DNA of 39,811 nt from Nannochloropsis salina CCMP1776 (Eukaryota > Sar > Eustigmatophyceae > Eustigmatales > Monodopsidaceae): NCBI GenBank assembly GCA_004565275.1, contig SDOX01000021.1, positions 1,337,809-1,377,619 of the forward strand, read 5' to 3'. Of this stretch, positions 1 to 10,723 are shown one piece after another (within the stretch, counting starts at the first letter, position 1; every line of letters starts with the position of its first letter). The notes under the pieces were generated by a model that saw only the letters and a program-made list of their open reading frames with translations, searched no databases and was not told the origin of the DNA. The position numbers were made by a program, and so were the translations under genes.

Positions 1-42
1 TCCTCCTCCTCCTCCTCCTCCTCCTCCTCCTCCTCCTCCTCC
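1..42. repeat. (TCC)14 microsatellite coding for poly-Glu
   Basis: Fourteen perfect TCC triplets followed to about base 150 by degenerate TCC/CCT. Read on the minus strand in the frame of the EPL1-like gene it is GAG/GAA, giving an acidic tail. Confidence 0.9.
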
Positions 43-1304
43 TTCTCCCCCTCCTCCTCTTCCTCCTCCCCTCCTCCCCTCCCCTCCTCCTCCTCCCCCT
101 CTTCATCCTCCTCCTCCTCCTCCTCCCCTTCTTCCTCCTCCCCCTCCTCCAACTCCCCGTATTCCACCGTCGCCTCCTTCCCCCGCAGCAACCCGGCCAC
201 CCGCTCCAAAAGCAGCCGCCCCCGCCTCACCCGCTTCAGGTGCTGCTTCTCCACCCACCGCTCCTGCCGGTACACCTCTACTTTATCCTTACTGCTGCAA
301 AATAGCTCCCGTTCAAGTTCCTCCACGATAAGTTCCACATCCTCGATCTTCAGCCAATCCCCAAACCGCTCCTGCCATTCCGCCAGCGCCGCGTAGTCCT
401 CCTCCTCCGCGTCGAAGCCTTTTCCTTCCCCCTCGGGCCCCGACGCCCTCTTCACCAACGCCGCCGGCCGACGGTACTTTCCCCCGCCTTCCCCCCCGCC
501 CTCCCCCGCTGCCTCCCGCGGTCGCTTCCCTTCCCCTTCCACCTCCGCAAAATGCGGCGTGGTCACCTCCGCCTCCTTCATCGCCGCCGCCATCTCCGTT
601 TCTGCAGCCGTCAGCTTTAAATCCGTCAATATCATCCCCGGACCGGGCAGAAACGCGGTCTCTTGAGGCGCCCGGTCCAGCACCTCCTGAAAGCACTCTA
701 CATTCCTCACACTTTCCGGTGCCTCCACGTGGGGCAGCCCCGGCAAACTCAGCAGCTCCTGGATGGTGTTTTGCTCGTCCCCTCGCCCCGCCACAATCAC
801 GGGCATGGGCCGGTCTAAGTCCAAAGGTCGTGTCCGTCGTTGTCGTTTGCAGCCCATCTCATAGTCCGCGAGGGTCACCACGCCCGAGTTTCGGGCAGCT
901 TGCTGGGCTTTGCCTAGAAATGCGGTGGGTGCATTGCTGTCGGGCCGGGTCGTGTCCAACCCTTTCTGCTCTGTGGGTGACGGGGAGGAGCTCTTTCGTC
1001 GGCGTTTCTTCTTCTGCTTCTCCTTCTGGGCCTTGCGGCTGACGATCACGTTGCTGATTCTTTTCCTGTTGTGGCTGCGCCCGCGTTGCTCATGTCGCGT
1101 CACCCTCCTGCTGGCACGGGCTCGTGGGGAGGCTGAAAACGCGAGCAATGCTGCCGCTGCCGCAGCTCGCGGTAGAGATCCTTTTCGGCTTCCTCTTTGT
1201 CCGCTGCCAGGCGTGACCCCCCCTCTCACACCACAACCGTTGCTACCAAGGCTCGCCTCACCGGGGGGACTGGGGCTCCACAAGTTGCGGAGCCCTTTTA
1301 ACAT
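1..1304 (-). CDS. EPL1: Enhancer-of-polycomb-like protein (NuA4 subunit EPL1 type), partial
   Basis: Probable scaffold subunit of a NuA4-type histone acetyltransferase acting in the nucleus. Proposed exons, in gene order, are 1304-1262, 1203-1104 and 1065 to beyond base 1. Introns of 58 and 38 nt follow GT-AG and the joins stay in frame. Seen in the product: a Lys/Arg-rich segment (about residues 55-72), then RPLDLDRPMPV (about 128), matching the EPcA opening 'RxLDxxKPLPI'. Further on are FDAEEEDYAALAEW (about 264), a helical EDVELIVEELERE and VYRQERWVEKQ (about 309), in the order of the family's 'YDxDxEDExW', 'FExxxDRLEK' and 'VYxYWxxKR' blocks. The C-terminus becomes almost pure Glu, encoded by the TCC repeat at the window edge, and continues outside. 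The start ATG at 1304 is the one that opens exon 1. Family assignment rests on motif order from memory. The 38-nt second intron is unusually short and could be placed differently. Confidence 0.6.
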   Translation of the reverse strand, partial: MLKGLRNLWSPSPPGEASLGSNGCGVRGGVTPGSGQRGSRKGSLPRAAAAAALLAFSASPRARASRRVTRHEQRGRSHNRKRISNVIVSRKAQKEKQKKKRRRKSSSPSPTEQKGLDTTRPDSNAPTAFLGKAQQAARNSGVVTLADYEMGCKRQRRTRPLDLDRPMPVIVAGRGDEQNTIQELLSLPGLPHVEAPESVRNVECFQEVLDRAPQETAFLPGPGMILTDLKLTAAETEMAAAMKEAEVTTPHFAEVEGEGKRPREAAGEGGGEGGGKYRRPAALVKRASGPEGEGKGFDAEEEDYAALAEWQERFGDWLKIEDVELIVEELERELFCSSKDKVEVYRQERWVEKQHLKRVRRGRLLLERVAGLLRGKEATVEYGELEEGEEEEGEEEEEEDEEGEEEEGRGGGEEEEEEGEKEEEEEEEEEEEEE

Positions 1305-2498
1305 TTACAAATGACTGATTGCTCTTTCAGCAAGGGTGGTCAAGCAAAGAGTCGAGCGCCTCGAGGCTGCTGTAGCACAGGCGGGAAGACGGTCGCGGCA
1401 GCCACTGCCAAGCTGTACACGCGCCTGTAAAAAGTGTTAAATATAATTGTGAATCATCATGTGCGTCTCATATCAATCCTTCAACTTAGTGGCCCCCTTG
1501 TGGCCACCAAGATGCTATATAATAAGGAAGCACAAGTTATGCATTCGATTCCAGGGTATGCTGATTATATACTGAGGTACCCGCCGATGATATCGACTGC
1601 TTCGCGCCAAAACTCTGGGCTTTCCCTCTTCTAACACGCGCACTGACTATCTCCTCCCCGGGTGTACATCACCTGGACACACCGTCGGTAAGCAACCGCC
1701 ACCCAAGCACGACAAACGTTGCACCGCCCGTGAAGTGTGGAACACAGCGGAAGTGGTATCAAAAAAGGGAGAATCCTGCGTGTCTCGGCTGCCCTGCTAG
1801 AGGCCTCCCCCAGCCTAACGGGTCTTCTCCCCTAAGCAAAATCCTCGATAAACCCTGGAAAGGCGATGTGGCGAAAGACTCCATTGACCGCGAATCACGG
1901 ACGGCGATGCGTGGTGGGACCCTCGCGCCGAGAAACCGGGGCCCAGTGGCAGGAAGAGACTGGGAGGATGACCGGGAGGGGCTTCATCCGCGCCGTCGTC
2001 GACGAATGGAAGCATTTCTCTTGGAAGGCTTTCGAAGCCTCGATACTATGCCATGTGAATTGCTGTACACTGCGCTTGTGGCGCTTTCGACCCGCACTTT
2101 TGACATTCGCGAAAAGAATGTGGCGTGTTGCAGGCGTTGTGTTGTGCTTGTGGATTGGAAAGCGTGTCATCGCGTCAGAAAACGCCTGGTTTGTCTTTTT
2201 TTTCCATGGTCAGGGAGCGGAGGAATTTTGGAGGCTGGTGAAGCATGAAAACGCCCCCCTATCGTGCCCTGGCAGGGAAGGCGTGTGCCTCTTTCTTCTT
2301 TTCCACCATTAACATCCGCCTCATCGGTAGCATTATGCCGGCGTTTTTTCGAAGGAATGGTCAACTTGTTGTCTACCTCCCCCGGGTGCATCAGCGTGGC
2401 GTTACCTCAGCCTTGCCTGTTTTTTCCTCTATCGTACCCTCACATGCACATTTTTTCACGCGCATCCGCACAGCAGAGGAAGGCAAAAAGCTGCAAAC
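1305..2498. other. Divergent intergenic region between EPL1-like and p23 genes
   Basis: About 1.2 kb shared upstream DNA of two divergent genes. A TATA-like stretch (GCTATATAATA) lies near 1512. Overlapping open frames at 1730-2312 resemble no family and conflict with each other, so I do not call them genes. A degenerate copy of the p23 start region is at 1711-1740, and CCCCGGGTG-CAT motifs are at 1656 and 2380 (see findings). Confidence 0.5.
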
Positions 2499-3876
2499 AT
2501 GACAAACGTAGCGCCGGTAAAGTGGGCTCAACGCTCTGATTCCATTTACGTAACGATTTGCCTGCCCGATGTGACGGACGAAAAGATAGAATTGGGCACC
2601 AACTCCTTGGATTTCAAGTAAGTGAAAGAGAAGAGAGGCGGCAGAGAGGGCTCCATGATGAGGCAGGAGGACCAGGGGCCCCGGCTTTGGGGGCAGAGAC
2701 TCGAGGCCATTGGGTAAGCCAATTTTAACCTTGTCCGTATCACTTTGTCTTCATTCGTAGGGGGAAGAGCAACGGGAAGGACTACGAGTGCCACCTGGAG
2801 TTTCTGCGGACGGTCAAAAAGGACGGGTCTGTGTGGAAAGTGTTGCCTCGGAGCATTCAAATCCTCCTAAAGAAGGAGGAGGAAGACACGGGCTTTTGGG
2901 AGCGGCTGCTCAAGGACAAGCAATTGGAGAAGACGAATGTCAAGGTGCTGGAACCCCGTTACAACCTCCCTTCTCCCTCTCGGCTTTAAAACCAACCTCC
3001 CCGTGTCTCTCCGCCCCTCCACATCCTCTCTCGCGTCCTCCACCCTCCCTGCCCTCCCCTCCTTCCCGTCCCTGCACGGCCTGGCTTCTGAGCCTCGCCT
3101 ACCCCTACCCTATCTCCCCACCCCTTCCTTCCCCCTCATCTCGCTTCCTGTCTTCCTCCCCTCCTCCCTCCTTATCACACAGGTGGACTGGGACCGCTAC
3201 GTCGACGAGGACGAGGAAGAAAGCAACCCCAATTTCGACATGAGCAACCTGGAAGGGGGCATGGTAAGTTCCCCCCCGCCCTCCCTCCCGCCCTCCCTCC
3301 CGCCCTCCCTTTTCCTCCTCCTACCGTCACCTGCCGGCATGTCCCTCCACCCCCAAGATGTAGAGGTTGTTTCAGCAAGTTGGGTCCGGCGATGTCTCAC
3401 CTTGGTCCCTTGTTCTTCCCGCCTCTGCAGGATTTCAGCCAGTTGGGAGGGATGGGAGGGATGGGGGGGATGGGAGGGATGGGGGGGATGGGAGGGATGG
3501 GGGGAATGGGGGGAATGGGGGGAATGGGGGGAATGGGGGGAATGGGGAATTTGCAGGAGATGATGGCGGGCATGGGTAAGGGCGATGCCGGCGCCTATGG
3601 AGGGGACGAGGACAGCGACGATGAAGGTGCGTTCGGCAGAGGATGGGCGGGAGAGGGAAGGACGAGAGTATGGGAGGGGGGAGTGAGGGAAGAAAACGAG
3701 GAGGGGGGGTGAGGGAAGGGAGGGGCAGTGAGAGGTAAAGGAGGAAGGGAGGGAGTGAAGGAGACGGAGATGGAGCCACGCTGACGTCGATTGTCTTTTT
3801 CTCTTCCCTGTGCACAGAGCTGCCGGACCTGGAAAGTGATGAAACCGAGGAGGGTGGCAAGGAAGGAAAGGAGTGA
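2499..3876 (+). CDS. p23: HSP90 co-chaperone p23 (Sba1/PTGES3 family)
   Basis: Binds the ATP-bound closed form of HSP90 in the cytosol and slows its ATPase. Five exons: 2499-2617, 2761-2944, 3183-3263, 3431-3626, 3818-3876. All introns are GT-AG, all joins are in frame, and the product is 212 residues. The CS domain covers about residues 1-105: it opens MTNVAPVKWAQRSDSIYVTI, followed by YECHLEFLRTVKKDGS, the core VLPRSIQILLKKEE and the signature FWERLLKDK (family: FWPRLTKEK). Exon 3 gives VDWDRYVDEDEEE, equivalent to the family's 'VDFxxWxDEDE'. The tail has about twelve Gly-Gly-Met units, as in many plant and algal p23 proteins, then an acidic end. The start codon is fixed by the conserved CS-domain N-terminus. 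Nearly certain family call. Confidence 0.93.
3440..3548 (+). repeat. Coding 9-nt tandem repeat (Gly-Gly-Met units of p23)
   Basis: About twelve units of GGGATGGGG/GGGATGGGA/GGAATGGGG in exon 4 of the p23 gene. The period is a multiple of three, so copy-number change keeps the frame. Confidence 0.9.
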
Positions 3877-4746
3877 GGAAGGGGGATGGTCAGGGGAGGA
3901 GGAAGAAATGAAGACTTGTCTAGATTAGGAAAAGGCAGGAGAGAGGTGAAGAGGAGGTGCTGAGAAGAGAGATCACGAGGAGGGAATTGTCGATTCAAAG
4001 ATGAGTAAAATAAGTTCTGTCTGGTCAAGCAAGGCGTGAGAGAAAGGTGGATTTAGGGGGAAGGAATGGCGCATGCGGTCATCTCCACAGCACTCTTTTC
4101 GGCAGGAAGAAAAGAGGCATGTGAGTGCGTCGCCCCGGGTGCATGGCATGGGGAAAGAATCAAAATCGAATCGTTTTGGGGTAGGATAGAAGATTGTTAA
4201 GACACAAAAGTCGTGTATCTTCGCTTGGACTTCAGGCTTTCGCTCGTCGAGATGTTAGCCAGGCCTTTGAAAATGCCCGTTGCAGTTCGTTGGAATTATA
4301 CGCACCGTCAGACGGGGACTTCTCGCAAAAACACACAACCATGGGATGATCATACACATATATTAATACGCGCGAAGCACCAAGCTTTATTTGTGTGCAC
4401 GTCCTCGAATTGGCGCTACTCTCCGCGTACTCCACCCCCCTCAACCGGCTCAACCTCCTTCAATATCAAGCGACACACCTGTACACTTCCTCGCGCGACA
4501 ATGGCTTCCCCACATCGCCCAGCTGCAAGAAATGACACATGGCTAGAGGGCCGCACGTTCCATTGATTCTCACCCACGTGACCCCGTCGTATATTCTGCT
4601 GAGGCGGTTTGTGCATGCAACCTCCTACCCCCCTTCGCCCGCTTCCTGCACATCAGCGAGGCTTCCACTTGCGGGAAATCGTCCAGTACCTCACCTTTCC
4701 TTTTCTCCTGCACGTGTTTACACGGTTCTAGATGTATTCTTGAAAT
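3877..4746. other. Intergenic, no gene recognised
   Basis: Holds the p23 3' flank and the upstream region of the next candidate gene. A third CCCCGGGTGCAT motif sits at 4133-4144. Open frames here (for example 4213-4566 on plus) show no family features. Confidence 0.5.
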
Positions 4747-7365
4747 ATGCGGTATGAAACGCGCAGAGCTGGCGTGAACACGGAGGAGAAATGCAAGGGC
4801 CCAACTGTGTTATTGAGGAAAGATGAAGGAAGTCTGGAACGAGGAGAAGGGAGTGCGGAGAAGCGCCAAGATAATCAAACGGCGTTGGGGCCGGGGGATG
4901 AAAAAGGGATGAAGCAGAAGAACCAAAAGGATGAGGGTGACACAGGAAGGGAACAGGGGAGCGAGATGGAAATTGAGACAGAGGAGGAAGGAAGGAGCCT
5001 AGGAGATGGAGATGAGGAGGGAATGGATGAGGTTGTGTACGCAGATCGATCGGTCCGGGCGTTTGGTCAGACCCGTCGAGGTCGGGTGTCCACCGAGCTG
5101 GGAAGCGTGAAGGCAGGAGGGAAGAAGCGGAGGAGGGATGAAGCACGTGGTAGTGAGGAGCAAGACGGGACGGCGGCCGGGGGGCCACAACTCGGTACTG
5201 AGAACGGGCAAGGGAGGAGCAGGAGTGACAGGGAGGACGCGACGGAAGAAAAGGCGGCTACACGGACGCAAAGCATGCTGAGCACGATGCCGGTCAAGTC
5301 CCAGGCCATTGGGCGTCGGTTTCGAAGGCGCGCGTTGGGGGTGGAGGTTCGGGTGGAAGAGGGATGGGAGGGAGGGAGGGAGGAGGAGGAGGTGGGGAGG
5401 GAAGGGTGGGGGGAAGCGATGGAAGTGGAAGGGGAGATGCGGAAAGGGAGGGAGGAGGAGGAGGAGGAGGAGAGGGAGGAGGAGATGCCGTTGTTGGGGC
5501 GGGGAGCTGGTGATGAGGAGGGAGGGGGGGAAGGAAGGAGGGAGGGGGAGGGGCGGGAGAAAGAAGAGGTGGAGGGAGGGGAGGCAGTGCGGCGTCGAGG
5601 GGGGCGAAACCGGCTCTTGCACCGGCGGAAGTTGAGGGGGGCGGAGGGCATGAGGGAAGGCGGGGGAAGGATAAGCGAAAGCGCCCCAGTCGAGAAGGGA
5701 GGGAAGGGGATGACACGGAGCCTGGGGAGGGGACGTGGAGGGGCGGTGGCCAGCCATCCAGGGCGGGAGGGAGGGAGGGAGGGAGGAGGGATGGCGACGT
5801 CGAGGGAGGGGAGGGAGGGGCGAGGTGGAGGGAAGGTTGCAGCCAAGGTACGGACGCAGATGGCCGCGACCCGCTGGGCACCGAGGCCCTCCCTGGCCGC
5901 CCCCCCTCCCTCGCCTCCGACCTCTGCCCCTTCCTCGGTTGCTCGGAGGGGTGGGAGGCAGGGGATTTCATGCGCGTGGGACCGACCCTCCCATTGGGGG
6001 AGGGGGAGGGGGAGGGCGGGGGGAAGGGCGGGAGGGCGGGGGCGGAGGGGAACGTGGTGGGGGTAGAAAGGGTTTGACAGGGAGGAGGGATGAAGGGAGG
6101 GCGGGGGGAAGGGAGGATAAGGACCTAGAGAAAGGAGATGGAAAGGGAATGCCTGTTGAGGGGAGGGGACGGCGTACTCATTTCACGGCAAGGAGGGAGG
6201 GAGGGAGGGAGGGAGGGAGGGAGGAAGGGAGGGAGGGAGGGAGGGAGGGAAGGCGGGGAGTGGCGACATCGGCGCTGGGGGACAGTGTCAGTTTTCTCCT
6301 GCCATGGATGCGTCCCGGGAGGGAGGGAGGGAGGGAGGGAGGGGGGGCGAGGCGGGCGGGGGGCTGGGGATGCGGAGGAGGAGGTGGAAGACGAGGAGGG
6401 GAGACGGGAGAGGAGTGCGACTGGGCAGGGAACGGCTTGACTGGTGAAGAGGGAGGAACACAGAACGGAGGCGGCGGTGGGGGGGGAGGATTGGAAGTAG
6501 GCGGGGGAAGAGGAGGAGGAGGAGGAGGAAGAGGAAGGAAGGAAGGCGTCTCGGCGTCCTCTCTCCACGCGACCCCGGGCCGCAAGGATAGTGGAGGAGG
6601 AAGAGAAGAAGGAATGGAGGGAGGGGCGAAGCGAAGGCGGGTTGGGTACGAGCACACGCCTTTGGGCTCAGGCGGTCGGGACGACGGGGAAGGAGGGCGG
6701 GGGGGAGGGTGGGGAGGAGGGCGGGAGGGAGGGCGACGTCGCTCCTGCAAAGACGGGCCCTTGGTCAACCTGCTTCGAAACACGCGGCACAGCTTGGAAG
6801 GGGACCGCTGCCGGTTGCACTCGCAGGCCTTCCCTCTCGCCCGTTTCATCCAAGGCAGGGGGTGGCGGATTTGGGCGATCCGCGTTTGAAATTTCAAAAA
6901 TACGTTGACGTCGTCCTCCCCTGGCAGGGACGGCCGTTGCGGAGGGCGGGTGGGGAGGCAGGGAACGACACCTTGGTCAAAGGGCTCCAGGCGTATGTGT
7001 CTACGGTAGTGGAAGCCGGGTGGGTGCGAGGGGGGGAGGGAGGGAGGAAGGGAGGGAGGGAGGGAGGGAGGGAGGGAGGACAGGAAGGGCCGGAGGTGTT
7101 CGTGAAGGAAAACGGGGAAGGGGAAGGGGGGCTGTGTGAAGGGATGGAGGTGGTGGTCTTCCTCCGCAGCGAAGGCAGGCAGCCAGGAGGGCCCATGCGA
7201 CTGCCGTTCACGGCGTCCGGGGGAGGAAGGGAGGGAGGGGGGGAGGGCGGAAACGACGAAGAGGCAGGGGAGGAGAGGGCAGCGCGGGGGGAAAGAGGGG
7301 GGAAGAGGGAGAGAGGCTTCGGATTTATGATCCTTGGGTGGTCCCAGGGGCGTCGGCCTTACTGA
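4747..7365 (+). CDS. Uncharacterised low-complexity gene, exon structure unresolved
   Basis: I do not recognise this protein. From an ATG at 4747 one frame is open for 439 codons and reads as a charged Glu/Arg/Gly/Lys-rich, probably nuclear and disordered protein with basic patches such as GGKKRRRDEA and GRRFRRRALG. Protein-like text then moves between frames around the GGGA tracts. Around 5850-6065 a second frame reads plausibly (LASDLCPFLGCSEGWEAG). From about 6600 to 6855 a third frame reads AKRRRVGYEHTPL and then LVNLLRNTRHSLEGDRCRLH. From about 6870 to 7365 the first frame reads GDPRLKFQKYVDVVLPWQG, then NDTLVKGLQAYVSTVVEAGW, ending RRPY-stop. The last two segments have the least biased composition and are the best family-search queries. 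Short introns, repeat-length indels or assembly error could each explain the switches. The limits are only the outer ones. Confidence 0.35.
6191..6251 (+). repeat. GGGA tract
   Basis: Nearly perfect GGGA tetranucleotide repeat of about 60 nt with one AA interruption. It belongs to a cluster of such tracts inside the unresolved 4747-7365 gene, with shorter tracts near 5769, 6318 and 6730. Confidence 0.9.
7031..7080 (+). repeat. GGGA tract
   Basis: Tetranucleotide repeat directly after the VEAGWVRG-coding segment. Read in that frame it gives Glu-Gly-Gly-Arg/Lys units. Confidence 0.9.
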
Positions 7366-8711
7366 GGGACCTCGTGGCGGGCAGGTCTGGGAGGGTTGAT
7401 GCATGGAGAGGGGGGGGGGGGGGCAAGGGAAGGGGGAAGGGGAGGACAGCAACTACCCAGCTTATATGCTCTTATGCACTGGGTTGCACGAGCGGTGTCG
7501 CGGGTGAGGCTCAGGGGGGAGGGGAAGGGTGTAAGAGGGAGGGAGGGAGGGAGGGAGGGAGGGAGGGAGGGAGGACAGGGAAGGGAGTGTTGAGGACTGG
7601 TCAGGACTGGTCAAGGCTCCACTCGGAAAGATTTGAAAAGCATGTATGTATAGGGAGGCGTGCGGGAAGGTCGATGTGGATAGCCTGTCCGTAATGTAAC
7701 AAAGTACGGGTACGGCGATTAAGGGCAGCGTGGAGGGGTCGATGGTGAAGGAGGGGAGGAATCTGTGGGCGACAAAGAAGTTGAAAATGAATGTGTACGC
7801 CTTGCGAGGAATAGACATTCCTGCAGTCGATGTAAGAATGGGGGAGGATAGGAGGAAGGGGACTCGCAAGGTCTTCGTGCTTTAATTATGAGAATGCTTT
7901 GGCTTCGGTGACTTTCTATACATTTCTTTGATTAGTACCTAGGTCTTCGACTCCCAGGGCCCAAATCATTTTTGACCGTTGTCAAGACAGGACGCCCTCA
8001 GACCAGAGAGCGGACGTTTCCTCCCGGTTGCACAATAAGCAGTCATAGACATTGTTTCTTGATCCCCGCAATCAAATTCTTTCCCCCCTCCCATGCCGTG
8101 GCAGGAAGTAGTCAATGTCTCTCCTTCCTCTGACGACGACCGGTATGTCTTTCGCTGCCCATGTCATTGTTTGAAATTTGTCTTCAGGCATGGATTTTGC
8201 GCGTGTCCTTTCAGAACTCCATGGATATATGAATTTCTATGTCTCTTGCCCAGTACGCTGCCGTTTTTGCACAACCGAAAACGTCACATGGGCCACTCCT
8301 ACGTTTGTGTCATGTCCCATAGAAAGACATTCGTGAGGCGCCTAACATAGACGCGGGATACGATACATTGAAAACTTGGGAGGAGACATCACATTGTGTT
8401 CACAGCGTGTTTATGATACACATCTGACGTACAATAAGCACTCAAAAAGTGACCCAAAAGAAAAGCTATCAAGCGTCATTCCGAAAGAAATATGTGTAAG
8501 GTTGATATATGTATATATGGTGGAAATTGGATCTAGACATCGTACAAATTTTGGTCGCTTTTATGGATCCTAATTAACCTTACAGCTGTACAGGTATACA
8601 GAACGTCTGGACGATCAATAACCAGAATGTACCATTTGGTTGCTGAAATTTCAGCTAGACATGCTACACACAAAAGATATCCGGACTTGTTCGGCCGCTA
8701 ACTCACCGCTC
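7366..8711. other. Intergenic, with one GGGA tract
   Basis: Separates the plus-strand low-complexity gene from the minus-strand glycosyltransferase (convergent). A GGGA tract lies at about 7535-7574. The minus-strand frame at 7462-7869 has a hydrophobic stretch but ends in repeat-derived Pro-Pro-Ser-Leu and has no recognisable features. The part from about 7900 onward is visibly more A+T-rich. Confidence 0.5.
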
Positions 8712-10723
8712 TTAATTCTTTCTTCGTGCGCCTCTTATCTTCCCTTTTCTCCAGGCCTTCTCCGCATTCAAGTGGGTTACAATATCCCTCACCAGTGCCA
8801 CGCCCTCTCCCATGACTCGTAGTTTGGAGTCCGTCATGTGCCAGACCGTGAAAGATTCGAAGCCCCCTATATCATCGTCAATTGGAAGAACTTTGCGGAT
8901 ATCCTCACACTCTTCGGGGCCCATAAATATCTAAAGGGGAGGAACGAAAATTTTGTTTTGTGTGCATGATAATGAGATTCGGGGGATATGTTGTAGGATT
9001 CAAAACATCCGCCACGCTCCCGACATGTGACGTACTTGCAGGGCTCCGCTGTGAAACTGGAGGAGGCGATGCACGAAATGTTTGTGGGACAGAATGAGTA
9101 TGAGCGACGATAGAAGATGCATCATCAGATACTCCAGTCCCCGCAATTTTGCGTCATACATAATCTGCACCGGCTCCCCCCCTCCCACTCCCCTTGTCCC
9201 GTGCAACCTCACCTCCACCCATTCTGCTTCCCTAGGATGTTTCAATTTCAAAAAGCCGCTCTCGCATCGGCTTTCAAAATTGTAAATCTGTTCCCTTGTC
9301 GCCATCCACATGGCCTGATGGGGATTTCCCGTCACTTGTGCCCACCAACCTGCTCCGGGGAGTTGCAACACATGGTAATCCACCGCTAGGGTCTCCCACA
9401 GCGCCCAAGCCCGATCCTCTCGTAGCAAGTCGTGTTCTTTCCGGGAGAAGCCCACCATGTGATGTTCGCGGGCGTACGCGTCCGTGGTGAGCGCAAGCCG
9501 GCCGCTTGCATGCACAAACGCATCCACCATTGACGGGGTGAGGTAGATATCGTCCTCGATGGAAATGAAGAAGTCGTACTCATCTTAGTGTGGACAAGGA
9601 GAATGTGAGCGCATAAATAAGACGAGGCTCGGAGAAATATCGTCACTGTCTCTCATTATTAATCGTTCTCTATGCGAAGGAATGTCCCTGTATAGTACTT
9701 CTCAACCCCCTTCCCATTTTCTATGCCCTTGGTTGTCTTACCCATCACTTTCGCCATCGCGAGCCGATGGCGGGAGCTCAAGAAGCCGCCAACATCGGGA
9801 GGAAAATGATCCCAATACCGAATTTGGACAGGCTCCTGCGTCCGCTGACAAAACAAAGCTTCCTCTATCAACTCCCTTTGTTGCGAAATCTTCCAGGCGG
9901 CAATGAACCACACGGTCAGATCAAAGCCACGCTCGCAAAGTTCCCGGACACTGACCAGGGTCTTTAGGATTGTCAGCAGCTTATCCCCGGCCCACAGGTC
10001 GGAGATGCGCTCACCTCGGTCGATGCTGGATATGGTTAGTATGATTTTTTGTATTTGCGTCTCGGAGGCAGGACGATGCAAGGGAGGTCGACCGGAGATT
10101 GGAGGACGGGTGGCTTTCTCGCCTGCAGGTTGAAGCAACGGAATGGCTGGATTCCTTCCTTCTGCATCGAACGGTCCTAGAATTGACGCTTTCTCTTTTG
10201 AGTTTGCTTTTTTGATGGGATTGGCCGGGTCATTTTCTTCGTTTTGCATGTTTCCCTTTGGCTGCTTTTGTCGCTCCACTTTTTCGTGAGGAATTTTCTC
10301 CTTCGTGATTCGCAAAGCTAGCTCCAGATCCTCCTGGCTCCCGATGCTTGATTCAGATGACAGTTTAGATACAGCCGTCGTGGATTTTTCGATACTGACA
10401 CCTCTAAGAAGCATGGCTTGTTCTTGTGGAAGGTCATCAATAAGTCTTTTGCTATCAGAAACCACCGAAGAAGGCAATGCCAGATGTTCATTGTTGGTCG
10501 CAGTTTCAATCGAGGTCATTACATCGCTGCGCCGCCCCCGGAGTGATATGATGTTTAATGTCAAGAGTAATGTAACTAGACTGCCTGAGACTAGCCATCT
10601 CAGGCGCCTGCGCTGCTGATTGTAGTGGCTTACCTCGCCTCTTCTTGACATTGCGGGTGGAGGTTTACGGGTTGATGATTGTCGTGTGCCAGTGCCAAAA
10701 TAGTCTCTCATGAGTAGTAACAA
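8712..10723 (-). CDS. Type II membrane glycosyltransferase-like protein (GT-A fold, DXD-type motif)
   Basis: Probably a Golgi or ER glycosyltransferase; acceptor and donor are not deducible. Exons in gene order are 10723-9742, 9583-9036 and 8930-8712. Introns are GT-AG with phases 1 and 0, and the product is 582 residues. The N-terminus is short and basic (RRRLRW), followed by one membrane anchor, LVSGSLVTLLLTLNIISL (about 44-61), giving type II topology. A long Ser/Glu/Lys stem follows to about residue 230. The catalytic part has ILTISSIDRG and RYWDHFPPDVGGF. The first splice join creates VMDEYDFFISIEDDIYLT with the metal-binding acidic motif E337-D338-D339. Further on are GNPHQAMWMATREQIYNFE and, across the second join, QFHSGALQIFMGPEEC. 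A second in-frame ATG at 10711 is an equally good start. It is divergent from the VDE-related gene. I cannot assign a CAZy family from memory. Confidence 0.72.

Noticed and set aside
1730-2312. Two overlapping plus-strand frames of 172 and 148 codons upstream of p23
   Set aside because: They overlap in different frames, have unremarkable composition and no family motif; treated as chance frames in the divergent promoter region.
7031-7080. Tandem repeats considered as a CRISPR-like array
   Set aside because: Uninterrupted tetranucleotides without spacers in a eukaryotic intron-bearing locus.
4999-7452. Long Pro/Ser/Leu-rich open frames on the minus strand (for example 5067-5846, 6178-7452)
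   Set aside because: They are the complement of GGGA-rich plus-strand sequence, consist almost wholly of repeated Pro-Pro-Ser-Leu, and lack any non-repetitive conserved segment.
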